From an uncultured Oscillospiraceae bacterium (GTDB lineage: Bacteria; Bacillota; Clostridia; Oscillospirales; Ruminococcaceae), in the NCBI GenBank assembly GCA_900556255.1, contig USNZ01000024.1:1-9825 (forward strand): a DNA stretch of 9,825 nucleotides, written 5' to 3'. The position numbers and the translations under genes were made by a program. Of this stretch, positions 1-8,264 are shown one piece after another (position 1 is the stretch's first letter; each line of letters begins with the position of its first letter). A model generated the notes under the pieces. The model saw only the letters and a list, made by a program, of their open reading frames with translations, had not been told where the DNA came from and searched no databases.

Positions 1-17
1 ACCCATCCGCACCGCTG

Positions 18-145
18 GCTGCGCGCAGCGCATAAAATCGCGCCGAATGGCGCGCGTTCTCACGCTATATCGTGCTAACGGTTAAACTGCACGGAACGGT
101 CAAGACCGTTCCCTACAAACCTACCGAAAGTTTGCAATTTTCTAT
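18..145 (+). repeat. Composite hairpin repeat, copy A (GTAGGGG family)
   Basis: No gene is seen in positions 1-189, downstream of birA. The stretch holds a palindrome GCTGCGCGCAGC (18-29), a hairpin CGCGCC-GAAT-GGCGCG (39-54), a roughly 38-nt spacer, and a hairpin GGAACGGT-CAAG-ACCGTTCC (93-112) followed by CCTACAAACC. The end of the spacer, AACGGTTAAACTGCACGG, matches AACGGGTAAACCGCACGG in copy B (about 2598-2614). The border at 111-140 matches the reverse complement of about 5738-5767 in copy C at about 27 of 30 positions. It is therefore a dispersed repeat with changing stems. The left limit is uncertain because the window starts here. No convincing terminator for birA is visible. Confidence 0.6.
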
Positions 146-189
146 TTTTAATCTTTCTTATTTGCGTACCGCCATTTAACGGTGTACCG

Positions 190-924
190 TCAAACTTTCC
201 CGTAAATCCCTCTCACACTGACCTCGCCGGTAAACACCTTTACGTCGCCGGTTTCGTCGTGTACGACCAAACGCCCGTCCTCGTCCACGTCGCGGGCGAT
301 GCCCTGCCCGCCGTCGTAGGTCACGGCGCGCTGCAGATTGACGCAAACGGCTTTGTAGGCATCGCGGCAGGCGGTAAACCCGTGCGCGGCGTAGTCCGCC
401 ATGGCGGTGCCGAAGCCCACCTCGGTCAGGTAGGCCGCCAGCCACGCGGGGTCGTTGTCGGGGTCGACCGCCACGCCCTGCAGGGTCAGGCTGGTGCCGT
501 GGGGCAGGTTTTGCGCGGTAAAATAGCTTTGCGGCTGCGCTAAGTTGAAGCCGATGCCGCACACAATGCTGTGTCCGTCGGGCGCAATTTCGCACAAAAT
601 GCCCACGATCTTTTTGCCGTTCAGCAAAAGGTCGTTGGGCCATTTGATTTGACAATCCACGTTGTAGCGCTGTTTTAAGGCGCTTGCCGCCGCAAGGCTT
701 GCGTACAGCGGCAGCGTGGCGGGCTGTGCCAGCGGCGTTTTGATGACCACCGAATAATACAGCCCCTGCCCGGGCGCGTCGGTCCAAGTGCGGCCCAAGC
801 GGCCGCGCCCGGCGGTCTGGTGGGTAGAGTACACCGCGCCCGTATCGGCAAAGCGGTCAAGGTTTTCTTTTGCCCAGGCGTTGGTGCTGCCGACTTCGGG
901 CAGGTAAATCAGGTTGTTGTTCAA
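190..924 (-). CDS. birA: Biotin--[acetyl-CoA-carboxylase] ligase (HTH-less BirA)
   Basis: This cytoplasmic enzyme activates biotin with ATP to biotinyl-5'-AMP and transfers it to the lysine of biotin carboxyl carrier proteins. Counting from the TTG start (244 aa), visible motifs are GSTN (12-15), the adenylate-binding loop GRGRLGR (39-45), KWPND (94-98) with the catalytic lysine, GKKIVGIL, CGIGFN, and a C-terminal SH3-like domain ending in GEVSVRGIYG. The N-terminal helix-turn-helix of repressor-type BirA is absent, so it should be a plain ligase. Two starts are possible. ATG at 957 has no purine-rich site upstream. TTG at 924 overlaps the preceding gene's stop (TTGA), has an AAGAGGG stretch 10-11 nt upstream, and places the start close to the GSTN motif as in short family members. 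TTG is preferred by inference; the ATG adds 11 residues. It is the last gene after rsmI and the phosphoesterase. Confidence 0.93.
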   Translation of the reverse strand: MNNNLIYLPEVGSTNAWAKENLDRFADTGAVYSTHQTAGRGRLGRTWTDAPGQGLYYSVVIKTPLAQPATLPLYASLAAASALKQRYNVDCQIKWPNDLLLNGKKIVGILCEIAPDGHSIVCGIGFNLAQPQSYFTAQNLPHGTSLTLQGVAVDPDNDPAWLAAYLTEVGFGTAMADYAAHGFTACRDAYKAVCVNLQRAVTYDGGQGIARDVDEDGRLVVHDETGDVKVFTGEVSVRGIYGKV

Positions 925-1415
925 AATTCCGGCACCCTCTTCCAGCCAAATTGACATTCACCGTCGGTCACGGTGATAACGCCGTAGCTGCCGCCGTCGC
1001 GCAGGCTGCCCGGGTTGAACACGGTGGCCGCCGTGCCGACGCCCCGCACCAGCGTGCGGCGGTGGGTATGCCCGAACAGCGCCACATCGGCGCCGCGCTC
1101 CCCGGCGGATTCCGCCAGGCGGTCGGTGCCCATTTTTACGCCGTAGTGGTGGCCGTGGGTGTAAAAAAACAGCACGCCCGCAAAGGGGGCCATGCCCTCG
1201 GCAGGGTCGGTGTAGCCGGCGTCGCAGTTGCCCGCCACGCGGTAGATGGGGTAGGGCACCGGCTCTTTGCGCAGGGTCAGCGCGGCGTTCAGGTCATACA
1301 ACCCGTCACCGAGATAGAACATAGCATCGGCGGTTTCGTTTTGCAAAAGCCAGCGCAGATCCCGCAGCCGACCGTGTACATCGGACACGACCAGAATTTT
1401 GGTAGTTTCGGACAT
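921..1415 (-). CDS. YfcE/MJ0936-type metallophosphoesterase
   Basis: This is a compact (164 aa), soluble calcineurin-like phosphoesterase of the YfcE/MJ0936 type, a family that binds two divalent metal ions and hydrolyses phosphodiesters; the physiological substrate is unknown. The metal-ligand motifs are all present in order: SDVHG (D12, H14), GDG (D37), GNCD (N63), THGHHYG (H87), and GHTH (H116, H118), followed by NPGS. There is no signal peptide or membrane segment, and the length is usual for the family. The ATG at 1415 follows AAAGGAG (1427-1421) with good spacing. The 139-nt gap to rsmI contains two hairpin repeats, and the gene overlaps birA at its 3' end. It is probably in the same transcript as rsmI and birA. 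The conserved neighbours give housekeeping context but do not reveal the substrate. Confidence 0.9.
   Translation of the reverse strand: MSETTKILVVSDVHGRLRDLRWLLQNETADAMFYLGDGLYDLNAALTLRKEPVPYPIYRVAGNCDAGYTDPAEGMAPFAGVLFFYTHGHHYGVKMGTDRLAESAGERGADVALFGHTHRRTLVRGVGTAATVFNPGSLRDGGSYGVITVTDGECQFGWKRVPEF
922..943 (-). promoter_or_regulatory. Ribosome binding site and TTGA coupled start of birA
   Basis: On the minus strand GGAAGAGGG (943-935) lies 10 nt before TTG (924-922), whose last two bases begin the TGA stop (923-921) of the phosphoesterase gene. This suggests termination-reinitiation coupling. The spacing is longer than ideal, so the assignment is moderate. Confidence 0.45.
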
Positions 1416-1436
1416 AGTAGCTCCTTTTATAGAGAA

Positions 1437-1487
1437 TAGATAAAAGATAAAAGATAAAAATTTTGGTGTGCCGCCCGCGGCGGCACA
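1437..1487 (-). repeat. Hairpin plus TTATCTT leader repeat, copy R1
   Basis: Reading the minus strand, a perfect 9-bp stem TGTGCCGCC/GGCGGCACA with a 3-nt loop (1487-1467) is followed by CCAAAATTTTTATC and three TTATCTT-like units, ending 21 nt before the phosphoesterase ATG (1415). The layout matches copies at 1513-1558, 5621-5700 and 5952-6016, although the stem sequences differ. Because the stem runs into a U-rich tract it could also slow or end transcription coming from rsmI. Confidence 0.65.
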
Positions 1488-1512
1488 GTAAAAAAGCAGC
1501 AGTCTGTTTGGA

Positions 1513-1558
1513 TGTTTCGCCGTGGGCGAAACACCGAATCTCTTATCTTTTATCTTAT
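1513..1558 (+). repeat. Hairpin plus TTATCTT repeat, copy R2
   Basis: On the plus strand a perfect 9-bp stem TGTTTCGCC/GGCGAAACA with loop GTG (1513-1533) is followed by CCGAATCTCTTATC and further TTATCTT units, ending over the rsmI stop codon (1557-1555). It is inverted relative to R1, so the pair forms an approximately 120-bp unit with AT tracts outside and hairpins inside. This copy does not precede a start codon. Confidence 0.6.
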
Positions 1559-2388
1559 TTCAGCATTGCCTTGTACACTTCGCCCTTGCTGAACCCCGTC
1601 CCGTTTGCGGCCTGTTTGGCGGCTGCGGCGGGGGGCATACCGCCTGCCTGCAAAGCGCGGGCGGCGGCAACGACCTCCTCCAACGTGGGGGCGGCGTCCT
1701 GTTCGGTGTCGGCGGGGTCAGCGCCCGCCAGCACCAATACATACTCGCCGCGCGGGTCGTTTTGCTGGTAGTAGGCAACGGCCTCGGCCAGCGTGGTTTT
1801 CACGATCTCCTCGTGCAGCTTGGTCAGCTCGCGGCACAAACTGACCGAGCGCCCGCCCCCAAAGGTGGCGGCCAGATCGTCCAGCGTGGTGCGCAGTTTG
1901 TGCGGTGCTTCGTAAAAAATCAGTGTGCGGGTCTCGTTTTGCAAAAAGGCGAGCCGTGCGCGGCGCTCCTTTTTGGGCACGGGCAAAAAGCCCTCAAACA
2001 CAAAGTGGGCGGTGGGCTGCCCACTGGCGGCCAGCGCCGTCACGCAGGCGGATGCCCCCGGCACAGGCACGACCCGTATGCCCCGTTCATGGGCCTCGCG
2101 CACGATCTGCTCGCCGGGGTCGCTGATGCAGGGCATACCGGCATCGCTGCACAGGGCGCAGTTTTCGCCCGCCTCAATGCGCTGCAAGATCGCCTCGCCG
2201 TGGTGCAGGGCGTGTTCGTAATAGCTGACCATCGGCTTTTTTAAGCCCAGATGGTTCAAAAGCCGCAACGTAACGCGGGTATCTTCGGCCGCGACAAAAT
2301 CCGCCGCGCCGAAGGTCGCCGCCACGCGGGGCGGCATATCGTCCAGATTGCCGATGGGTGTTGCCACCAGATACAAAATCCCGGCCAA
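1555..2388 (-). CDS. rsmI: 16S rRNA (cytidine1402-2'-O)-methyltransferase RsmI
   Basis: RsmI uses S-adenosylmethionine to 2'-O-methylate C1402 in the decoding centre of 16S rRNA, tuning start-codon choice and decoding fidelity. The 277-aa protein shows the tetrapyrrole-methylase fold signatures ATPIGNL (9-15), AEDTR (34-38), SDAGMPCISDPG (81-92), PVPGASA (108-114), FYEAPHKL (158-165), CRELTKLHEE (185-194) and RGEYVLVL (213-220), then the small helical C-terminal domain (about 235-277). Length fits the family. The frame is open upstream to 2622, but that part translates promoter and repeat DNA. TTG at 2388 follows AGGGGG (2401-2396) by 7 nt and begins MAGILYLVATPIGNL, as expected for the family, so it is chosen. 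It is the first gene of the rsmI-phosphoesterase-birA group. Confidence 0.95.
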   Translation of the reverse strand: MAGILYLVATPIGNLDDMPPRVAATFGAADFVAAEDTRVTLRLLNHLGLKKPMVSYYEHALHHGEAILQRIEAGENCALCSDAGMPCISDPGEQIVREAHERGIRVVPVPGASACVTALAASGQPTAHFVFEGFLPVPKKERRARLAFLQNETRTLIFYEAPHKLRTTLDDLAATFGGGRSVSLCRELTKLHEEIVKTTLAEAVAYYQQNDPRGEYVLVLAGADPADTEQDAAPTLEEVVAAARALQAGGMPPAAAAKQAANGTGFSKGEVYKAMLK

Positions 2389-2401
2389 AACGTGACCCCC
2401 T
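2386..2401 (-). promoter_or_regulatory. Ribosome binding site deciding the TTG start of rsmI
   Basis: AGGGGG (2401-2396, minus strand) is spaced 7 nt from TTG (2388-2386). No ATG or GTG in frame near the conserved N-terminus has a comparable site. Confidence 0.7.
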
Positions 2402-2421
2402 AAAAAAGTTGATATACTACT

Positions 2422-2450
2422 ATTATAGACGCAAACTGCCGTACCCGCAA
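2422..2450 (-). promoter_or_regulatory. Candidate sigma-A promoter of rsmI
   Basis: On the minus strand a perfect -10 box TATAAT (2427-2422) is preceded, at exactly 17 nt, by a weak -35 TTGCGG (2450-2445). The predicted start near 2415 gives a leader of about 27 nt that includes the AGGGGG ribosome site. The -10 and spacing are good; the -35 matches consensus only in TTG. Confidence 0.6.
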
Positions 2451-2480
2451 GTGTCCGCGCAAAAAAAGGGGAGAAGGCTT

Positions 2481-2645
2481 TTGCGCGGTAGGGGCGGGGC
2501 ATGCCCCGCCCGCGGTTTTGCGATAATAACAACATTATGGGTACTCTGTAGGGGCGGTCATTGACCGCCCGTGCAATCATCCCGGTAATACAACCTAACG
2601 GGTAAACCGCACGGGCGAGCAATGCTCGCCCCTACAACCTGACAG
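2481..2645 (+). repeat. Three-hairpin composite repeat, copy B (GTAGGGG family)
   Basis: Most of the 370-nt gap between acyP and rsmI is this repeat. It has three near-perfect stems: GGGCGGGGC/GCCCCGCCC (2492-2511), GGGCGGTC-ATT-GACCGCCC (2552-2570) and GGGCGAGC-AAT-GCTCGCCC (2613-2631). They are separated by spacers of about 40 nt. GTAGGGG borders the first two and CCCCTACAACC the last. Spacer two begins CCCGTGCAATC and ends CCGCACGGG. The same order occurs inverted in copy C (5738-5915), with different stem sequences that remain self-complementary. Confidence 0.7.
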
Positions 2646-2670
2646 GCAAATTTGCGCCAACCGCCAAATT

Positions 2671-2705
2671 CCCCGGCGGGGTGGGGTCACCCCGCCCTAC
2701 GGGGC
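2671..2705. repeat. GC-rich hairpin GGCGGGGTG/CACCCCGCC
   Basis: A perfect 9-bp stem with a 4-nt loop (2675-2696) ends in CCCTACGGGG, echoing the CCCCTAC border of the neighbouring composite repeat. It may be a further, partial member of that family. It lies just beyond the acyP terminator. Confidence 0.4.
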
Positions 2706-2742
2706 AATAAAACAAAAAATGTGTCCGCTTGCGCGGACACAT
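2706..2742 (-). terminator. Intrinsic terminator of copA-acyP
   Basis: On the minus strand a perfect 10-bp stem ATGTGTCCGC/GCGGACACAT (2742-2719, 4-nt loop) runs directly into TTTTTTGTTTTATT. It begins 17 nt after the acyP stop codon. Confidence 0.9.
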
Positions 2743-2758
2743 CCTGTAAAATCTACGT

Positions 2759-3036
2759 TTACTCGCCGCTTTTTACGTCAAATCCGTATTCGCGGTCCAA
2801 TGTCGGCAAATCGGTGGTTTCGGTGCGGTCGATCTGCGCCCAGCGGTTGCTCTGCTCAATCAACGGCACCAGCGCGTCCAGATCGGCGGGGCGTCCCTGG
2901 GCTTCCAGCGTCACGCTGCCGTCCCAGTTGTTGGCCACCCAGCCGGTCAGCCCCAGGTGCAGCGCGGCGGCGCGGGCGTAGTAGCGGAACCCCACCCCCT
3001 GCACGCTGCCGTAAAACCGCCAGCGGCGGCGGGCGG

Positions 3037-3040
<4 letters not shown>
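2759..3040 (-). CDS. acyP: Acylphosphatase
   Basis: This is a small cytosolic hydrolase of carboxyl-phosphate bonds (acetyl phosphate, 1,3-bisphosphoglycerate, aspartyl phosphates). The 93-aa product has the family signature FYGSVQGVGFR (9-19), with the phosphate-binding arginine R19, and GWVANNWDGSV (33-43), with the catalytic asparagine N37; length is typical. The ATG (3040-3038) overlaps the copA stop (TGA, 3039-3037) as ATGA, so its translation is probably coupled to copA. A longer in-frame reading to 3217 merely translates copA in another frame and is rejected. The pairing is notable because P-type ATPases work through an aspartyl phosphate, the bond this enzyme class cleaves. Whether that link is functional is inference. 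The terminator follows 17 nt after the stop. Confidence 0.95.
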
Positions 3041-5601
<2,561 letters not shown>

Positions 5602-5620
5602 GGAAGTTACCTCGTAATCA

Positions 5621-5700
5621 ACAAAGATAAACAAAGATAAAAGATAAGAGATAAAAGATAAAAAATAAGGTGGGGTTTGCGCCGAAGGCGCAAACCAAAA
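5621..5700 (-). repeat. Hairpin plus TTATCTT leader repeat, copy R3
   Basis: On the minus strand a perfect 10-bp stem GGTTTGCGCC/GGCGCAAACC with a 3-nt loop (5696-5674) is followed by CCACCTTATTTTTTATC and several TTATCTT and TTATCTTTG units, ending about 19 nt before the copA ATG (5601). The arrangement matches R1 and R4. It should lie in or next to the copA leader. Confidence 0.65.
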
Positions 5701-5737
5701 TGGACGAAGCGGCGGTTTGGCAAGAAATTTAATGGGG

Positions 5738-5915
5738 CAATTGCGAACTTTCGGTTGGTTTGTAGGGGACGCATATATGCGTCCCGTGCAATTTTTCCGA
5801 CATATCGTAATATCCAGGTGGCTGCAACGGGCGGCATATATGCCGCCCCTACAAGCCAACCCATTCTATTCATTATAGTATATGGTCGCGGGCGGGGCGT
5901 GCCCCACCCCTACCG
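5738..5915 (-). repeat. Three-hairpin composite repeat, copy C (GTAGGGG family, inverted)
   Basis: Three stems occur: GGGACGCATA/TATGCGTCCC (5766-5785) and GGGCGGCATA/TATGCCGCCC (5829-5848), both perfect palindromes, and GGGCGGGGC-GT-GCCCCACCC (5890-5909), with one mismatch. Its reverse complement lines up with copy B across both spacers (about 24 of the inner 40 positions in the CCCGTGCA-to-GCACGGG spacer). Its left border matches copy A's right border at about 27 of 30 positions. Two neighbouring stems share the core GCATATATGC, suggesting conversion or duplication between arms. Confidence 0.7.
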
Positions 5916-5951
5916 CAAAACACCCCGCCCTGCATCGCACTGTATAAAAAC

Positions 5952-6016
5952 GTGCGCGCACGGCGCGCACACCAAATTTATTATCTATTATCCTTTATCT
6001 ATTATTTATTATTTGT
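5952..6016 (+). repeat. Hairpin plus TTATCTT leader repeat, copy R4
   Basis: An 8-bp stem GTGCGCGC-ACG-GCGCGCAC (5952-5970) is followed by ACCAAATTTATTATC and TTATC/TTATT units up to about 6016, roughly 32 nt before the ATG at 6049. It has the same order and orientation relative to its gene as R1 and R3. Confidence 0.65.
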
Positions 6017-6048
6017 AATCACCCACCACATCAAAAAAGGTTCTCACT

Positions 6049-7176
6049 ATGTATCACCCGTTTTTCCAATTTGTTTTGCCCCGCGTGGGGCAGGCGGCGC
6101 TCAGCGCGCTGCTGTACTTTAACTTCCTGCAACTGCCGCCGCTGCAATGGGTTGCCGATATGCCGCTGCTATATTACGGTATACCGCTGCTTTTGGTGGC
6201 GATGCTGGGGTATATCAGCCGTGACCCGCTGGGGCTGGGCATTGTGTTCAGTGGGCATCTGACCGCCATTTACTGCGCGGGCACGGTCATTTCGCTGCTG
6301 CTGCGCCCGTTCGGCGGCGGGGTGCTGCGCGTCTGGAACCTGCTCTGGCTCGACGGTATGACCCCGTGGCTGCTCACGGCGCTGATCTTCTGGTTCGGCC
6401 GCCGCCGCGCCGTGCATCTGCGCACCACAAAATATCACCTTACCACGAATAAAAAACTGCCCGGCGGCAAGCTGCGCATCGTGCAGGTCAGCGATGTGCA
6501 CCCTCGCGCCTGTGCCGCCATGGACCGCACCCGCATCCCCGAACTGCAAAAAAAGATCGAGGCCTGCCACGCCGACATTCTGGTTTTGACGGGCGACATC
6601 TTTGACGAGTACACCTCGGCCGAGGACTTCGATGCCTTTTGCCGCATGTTCGGCCGCCTGCACCCGCGCATGGGCAAGTATTATGTGCTGGGCAACCATG
6701 ACCTGTTCCACCACTGGCGGGAGCCGAGCTTTGACCGCGCCATGCTGGAAAAAGCTCTGCGCGACGCGGGCGTGCGCCTGATGGAGGACGAGACCTGCCG
6801 CACAGGCAGCGGCACCGTGCGCATTGTGGGCCGCAAGGACTACCTGTTTACGGGCGGGCAGCGCTTTACCGCGCGTCAGCTGCTGCCGCACGGCGCGGGG
6901 GACGTCTTTACCCTCTGGCTGGACCACGAGCCGCGCGATTTCAAAAACGCGGCGGCCGTCGGCGCGGATCTGATTTTAAGCGGCCACACCCACGGCGGGC
7001 AGGTCTGGCCTGCGGGCGCGGTGGGCATGGCGGCAAGAAATGAACGCAACTACGGTAAAAAGCGAATCACCGATACCTGCACCGCCATCGTCAGCGGCGG
7101 CACGGGGACCTGGGGGTACAAGTTCCGCACACAAGGCCGCACCGAGATCGTGCTGGTGGAGATCAGCCAAAGCTGA
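6049..7176 (+). CDS. Membrane-anchored metallophosphoesterase (YkuE-like)
   Basis: The 375-aa protein has an N-terminal membrane part with about four hydrophobic segments (roughly 6-29, 39-56, 63-85 and 105-117), followed by a calcineurin-like phosphoesterase domain. Metal-binding motifs are SDVH (D149, H151), GDIFDE (D183), GNHD (N216, H217), the LDHEP histidine (H293) and SGHTHGGQVW (H313, H315). The C-terminus GTGTWGYKFRTQGRTEIVLVEI is typical of YkuE-type enzymes, some of which act on lipid head-group phosphates such as UDP-diacylglucosamine-like substrates; the substrate here is unknown. Motif I reads SDVHP, where a glycine-containing SDxHxG is more common. The start ATG at 6049 has AAAAAAGG about 9 nt upstream. 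It is probably transcribed alone: copA diverges from it and a terminator lies downstream (7354-7396). It is unrelated in architecture to the small phosphoesterase at 921-1415. Confidence 0.92.
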   Translation: MYHPFFQFVLPRVGQAALSALLYFNFLQLPPLQWVADMPLLYYGIPLLLVAMLGYISRDPLGLGIVFSGHLTAIYCAGTVISLLLRPFGGGVLRVWNLLWLDGMTPWLLTALIFWFGRRRAVHLRTTKYHLTTNKKLPGGKLRIVQVSDVHPRACAAMDRTRIPELQKKIEACHADILVLTGDIFDEYTSAEDFDAFCRMFGRLHPRMGKYYVLGNHDLFHHWREPSFDRAMLEKALRDAGVRLMEDETCRTGSGTVRIVGRKDYLFTGGQRFTARQLLPHGAGDVFTLWLDHEPRDFKNAAAVGADLILSGHTHGGQVWPAGAVGMAARNERNYGKKRITDTCTAIVSGGTGTWGYKFRTQGRTEIVLVEISQS

Positions 7177-7190
7177 AGCGCAGCTAAGAG

Positions 7191-7309
7191 GCTTCCCCCT
7201 CTGGGGGAAGCTGTCGGCGCAGCCGACTGATGAGGGGGAGCCTACCGGACATTGCCCCCTCATCCGGCGCGCAGGCGCGCCACCTTCCCCCAAAGGGAGA
7301 AGGCTTTTC
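7191..7309. repeat. Mirror-symmetric palindromic repeat (GATGAGGGGG family)
   Basis: Two inverted halves face each other. The left half has GCTTCCCCC-TCT-GGGGGAAGC (7191-7211), GTCGGC-GCA-GCCGAC (7213-7227) and TGATGAGGGGG (7228-7238). The right half has CCCCCTCATCC (7255-7265), GGCGCGC-AG-GCGCGCC (7266-7281) and CCTTCCCCC-AAA-GGGAGAAGG (7283-7303, one mismatch). The GATGAGGGGG and CCCCCTCATC parts can pair, so the whole can form a branched structure. From memory, similar elements are frequent in gut Clostridia genomes. It lies 14 nt after the phosphoesterase stop. Confidence 0.7.
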
Positions 7310-7353
7310 TCCTTCGTTGACGAAAAATCAAAAAAGATGCAATCTTTTTGCAA

Positions 7354-7396
7354 CAAAATCCCGTTTAGCTCTTGCACAAAACGGGATTTTGTTTTA
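7354..7396 (+). terminator. Intrinsic terminator upstream of the ABC operon
   Basis: A perfect 13-bp stem CAAAATCCCGTTT/AAACGGGATTTTG (7354-7391, 12-nt loop) is followed by TTTTA. It would end transcription from the phosphoesterase gene and isolate the amino acid transporter operon, whose promoter must lie between here and 7458. Confidence 0.8.
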
Positions 7397-7469
7397 CACT
7401 AATAGAATACCTGATGCATCATTGCTTTAGAGGGGCAAACCGTCAGGGGTGTATAAGGGAGGAATTATC

Positions 7470-8264
7470 ATGAAAAAATTCGTCAGTGCTTTCCTGGCCG
7501 CCGGTATGGCGGTTTCTCTGGCAGCCTGCGGCGGTGCGGCCGCGTCTGCCTCCGGTTCCGACAGCGACCTGGCCTACATCCAGGGTAAGGGCAAGATGAC
7601 CATCGGTTACACCGTCTACGAGCCGATGAACTACACCGACGCCGACGGCAACTTTACCGGCTTTGACACCGAGCTGGCCACCGCCGTCTGCGAAAAGCTG
7701 GGCGTGGAGCCGGACTTTGTCGAGATCAACTGGGACACCAAGGTCGTCGAACTGGACGGCAAGAGCATCGACTGCATCTGGAACGGCATGACCCTGACCG
7801 ACGACATTATGCAAAACACCGCCTGCACCAAGGCTTACGCCAAAAACGCGCAGGTCATCGTGATGAAGGCCGACGCCGCCTACACCTCCACCGCCGATCT
7901 GGCCGACAAGACCCTTGTGGCCGAGGCCGGCTCTGCGGGTGAGAGTGCCATCAACGGGGACGAGAACCTCGCCAAGGCCGAGTACGTCAGCAAGAGCGTG
8001 CAGACCGACTGCCTGATGGAAGTCGCCGCCGGCACCGCCGACGCCGCCGTGCTGGACCTGACCCTGGCCACCGCCATGATCGGTGAGGGCACCGACTACG
8101 CTAACCTGGAAATCAAGGACGAACTGAACGCCGAGGAATACGGCGTTGCCTTCCGCAAGGGCAGCGACGCGGCCGCCGCCGTCAACGACGCCTTTGACGC
8201 GCTGAAGGCCGACGGCACCATGGACAAGCTGGCCGAAAAATACGGCTTGGCGCTGGCAGACTGA
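7470..8264 (+). CDS. Polar amino acid ABC transporter, substrate-binding lipoprotein
   Basis: This 264-aa extracellular binding protein of the SBP_bac_3 family captures an amino acid and delivers it to the permease. It has a lipoprotein signal peptide with lipobox LAAC (C20), then a Ser/Ala linker and the two-lobed domain (IGYTVYEPMNY, GFDTELA, WNGMTLT, AGSAGESAI, VLDLTLA). ATG 7470 follows GGAGG by 7 nt; a reading from 7449 would spoil the signal peptide. Anomaly: after GMTLT, where related proteins have T(D/E)ER or TPER with an arginine that binds the ligand alpha-carboxylate, this one reads DDIMQ, so that arginine appears absent. The VLD aspartate (D196) and the GSxGE motif remain. Ligand identity cannot be read from sequence. 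The stop overlaps the next start as TGATG. Codons are strongly C-ending, consistent with high expression. Confidence 0.95.
   Translation: MKKFVSAFLAAGMAVSLAACGGAAASASGSDSDLAYIQGKGKMTIGYTVYEPMNYTDADGNFTGFDTELATAVCEKLGVEPDFVEINWDTKVVELDGKSIDCIWNGMTLTDDIMQNTACTKAYAKNAQVIVMKADAAYTSTADLADKTLVAEAGSAGESAINGDENLAKAEYVSKSVQTDCLMEVAAGTADAAVLDLTLATAMIGEGTDYANLEIKDELNAEEYGVAFRKGSDAAAAVNDAFDALKADGTMDKLAEKYGLALAD

Larger units (their letters stand above)
5602..6048. other. Divergent intergenic region, repeat-filled
   Basis: This 447-nt gap between copA (minus) and the plus-strand phosphoesterase holds no convincing gene. Nearly all of it is repeats: R3, composite copy C and R4. The outer AT tracts of R3 and R4 are inverted relative to each other and enclose copy C. 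A TATAAA at 5943-5948 (plus) and a TATAAT at 5877-5872 (minus) lack good -35 partners, so no promoter is assigned. Confidence 0.6.

Noticed and set aside
136..192. Terminator after birA
   Set aside because: Only a weak, bulged stem (GTA-CCG with CGG-TAC) is visible and no T run follows it.
2389..2622. Upstream extension of RsmI
   Set aside because: It covers the promoter and composite repeat B; the conserved protein starts at the TTG at 2388.
5602..5859. 86-residue N-terminal extension of CopA
   Set aside because: It translates repeats R3 and C; the ATG at 5601 has a ribosome site and begins the expected heavy-metal domain.
5872..5877. Minus-strand TATAAT as a copA promoter
   Set aside because: No -35 at 16-18 nt, and the motif is part of the spacer shared with copy B.
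5602..6048. Copper-responsive operator for copA
   Set aside because: No TACAnnTGTA CopY box or clear CsoR-type palindrome was found apart from the repeat stems.
7403..7408. TAGAAT as -10 box for the ABC operon
   Set aside because: It is a good -10 match, but no -35 was found at suitable spacing, so no promoter is assigned.
7397..7469. Riboswitch upstream of the amino acid transporter
   Set aside because: The leader between the terminator and the start is short, and no conserved riboswitch core could be recognised.
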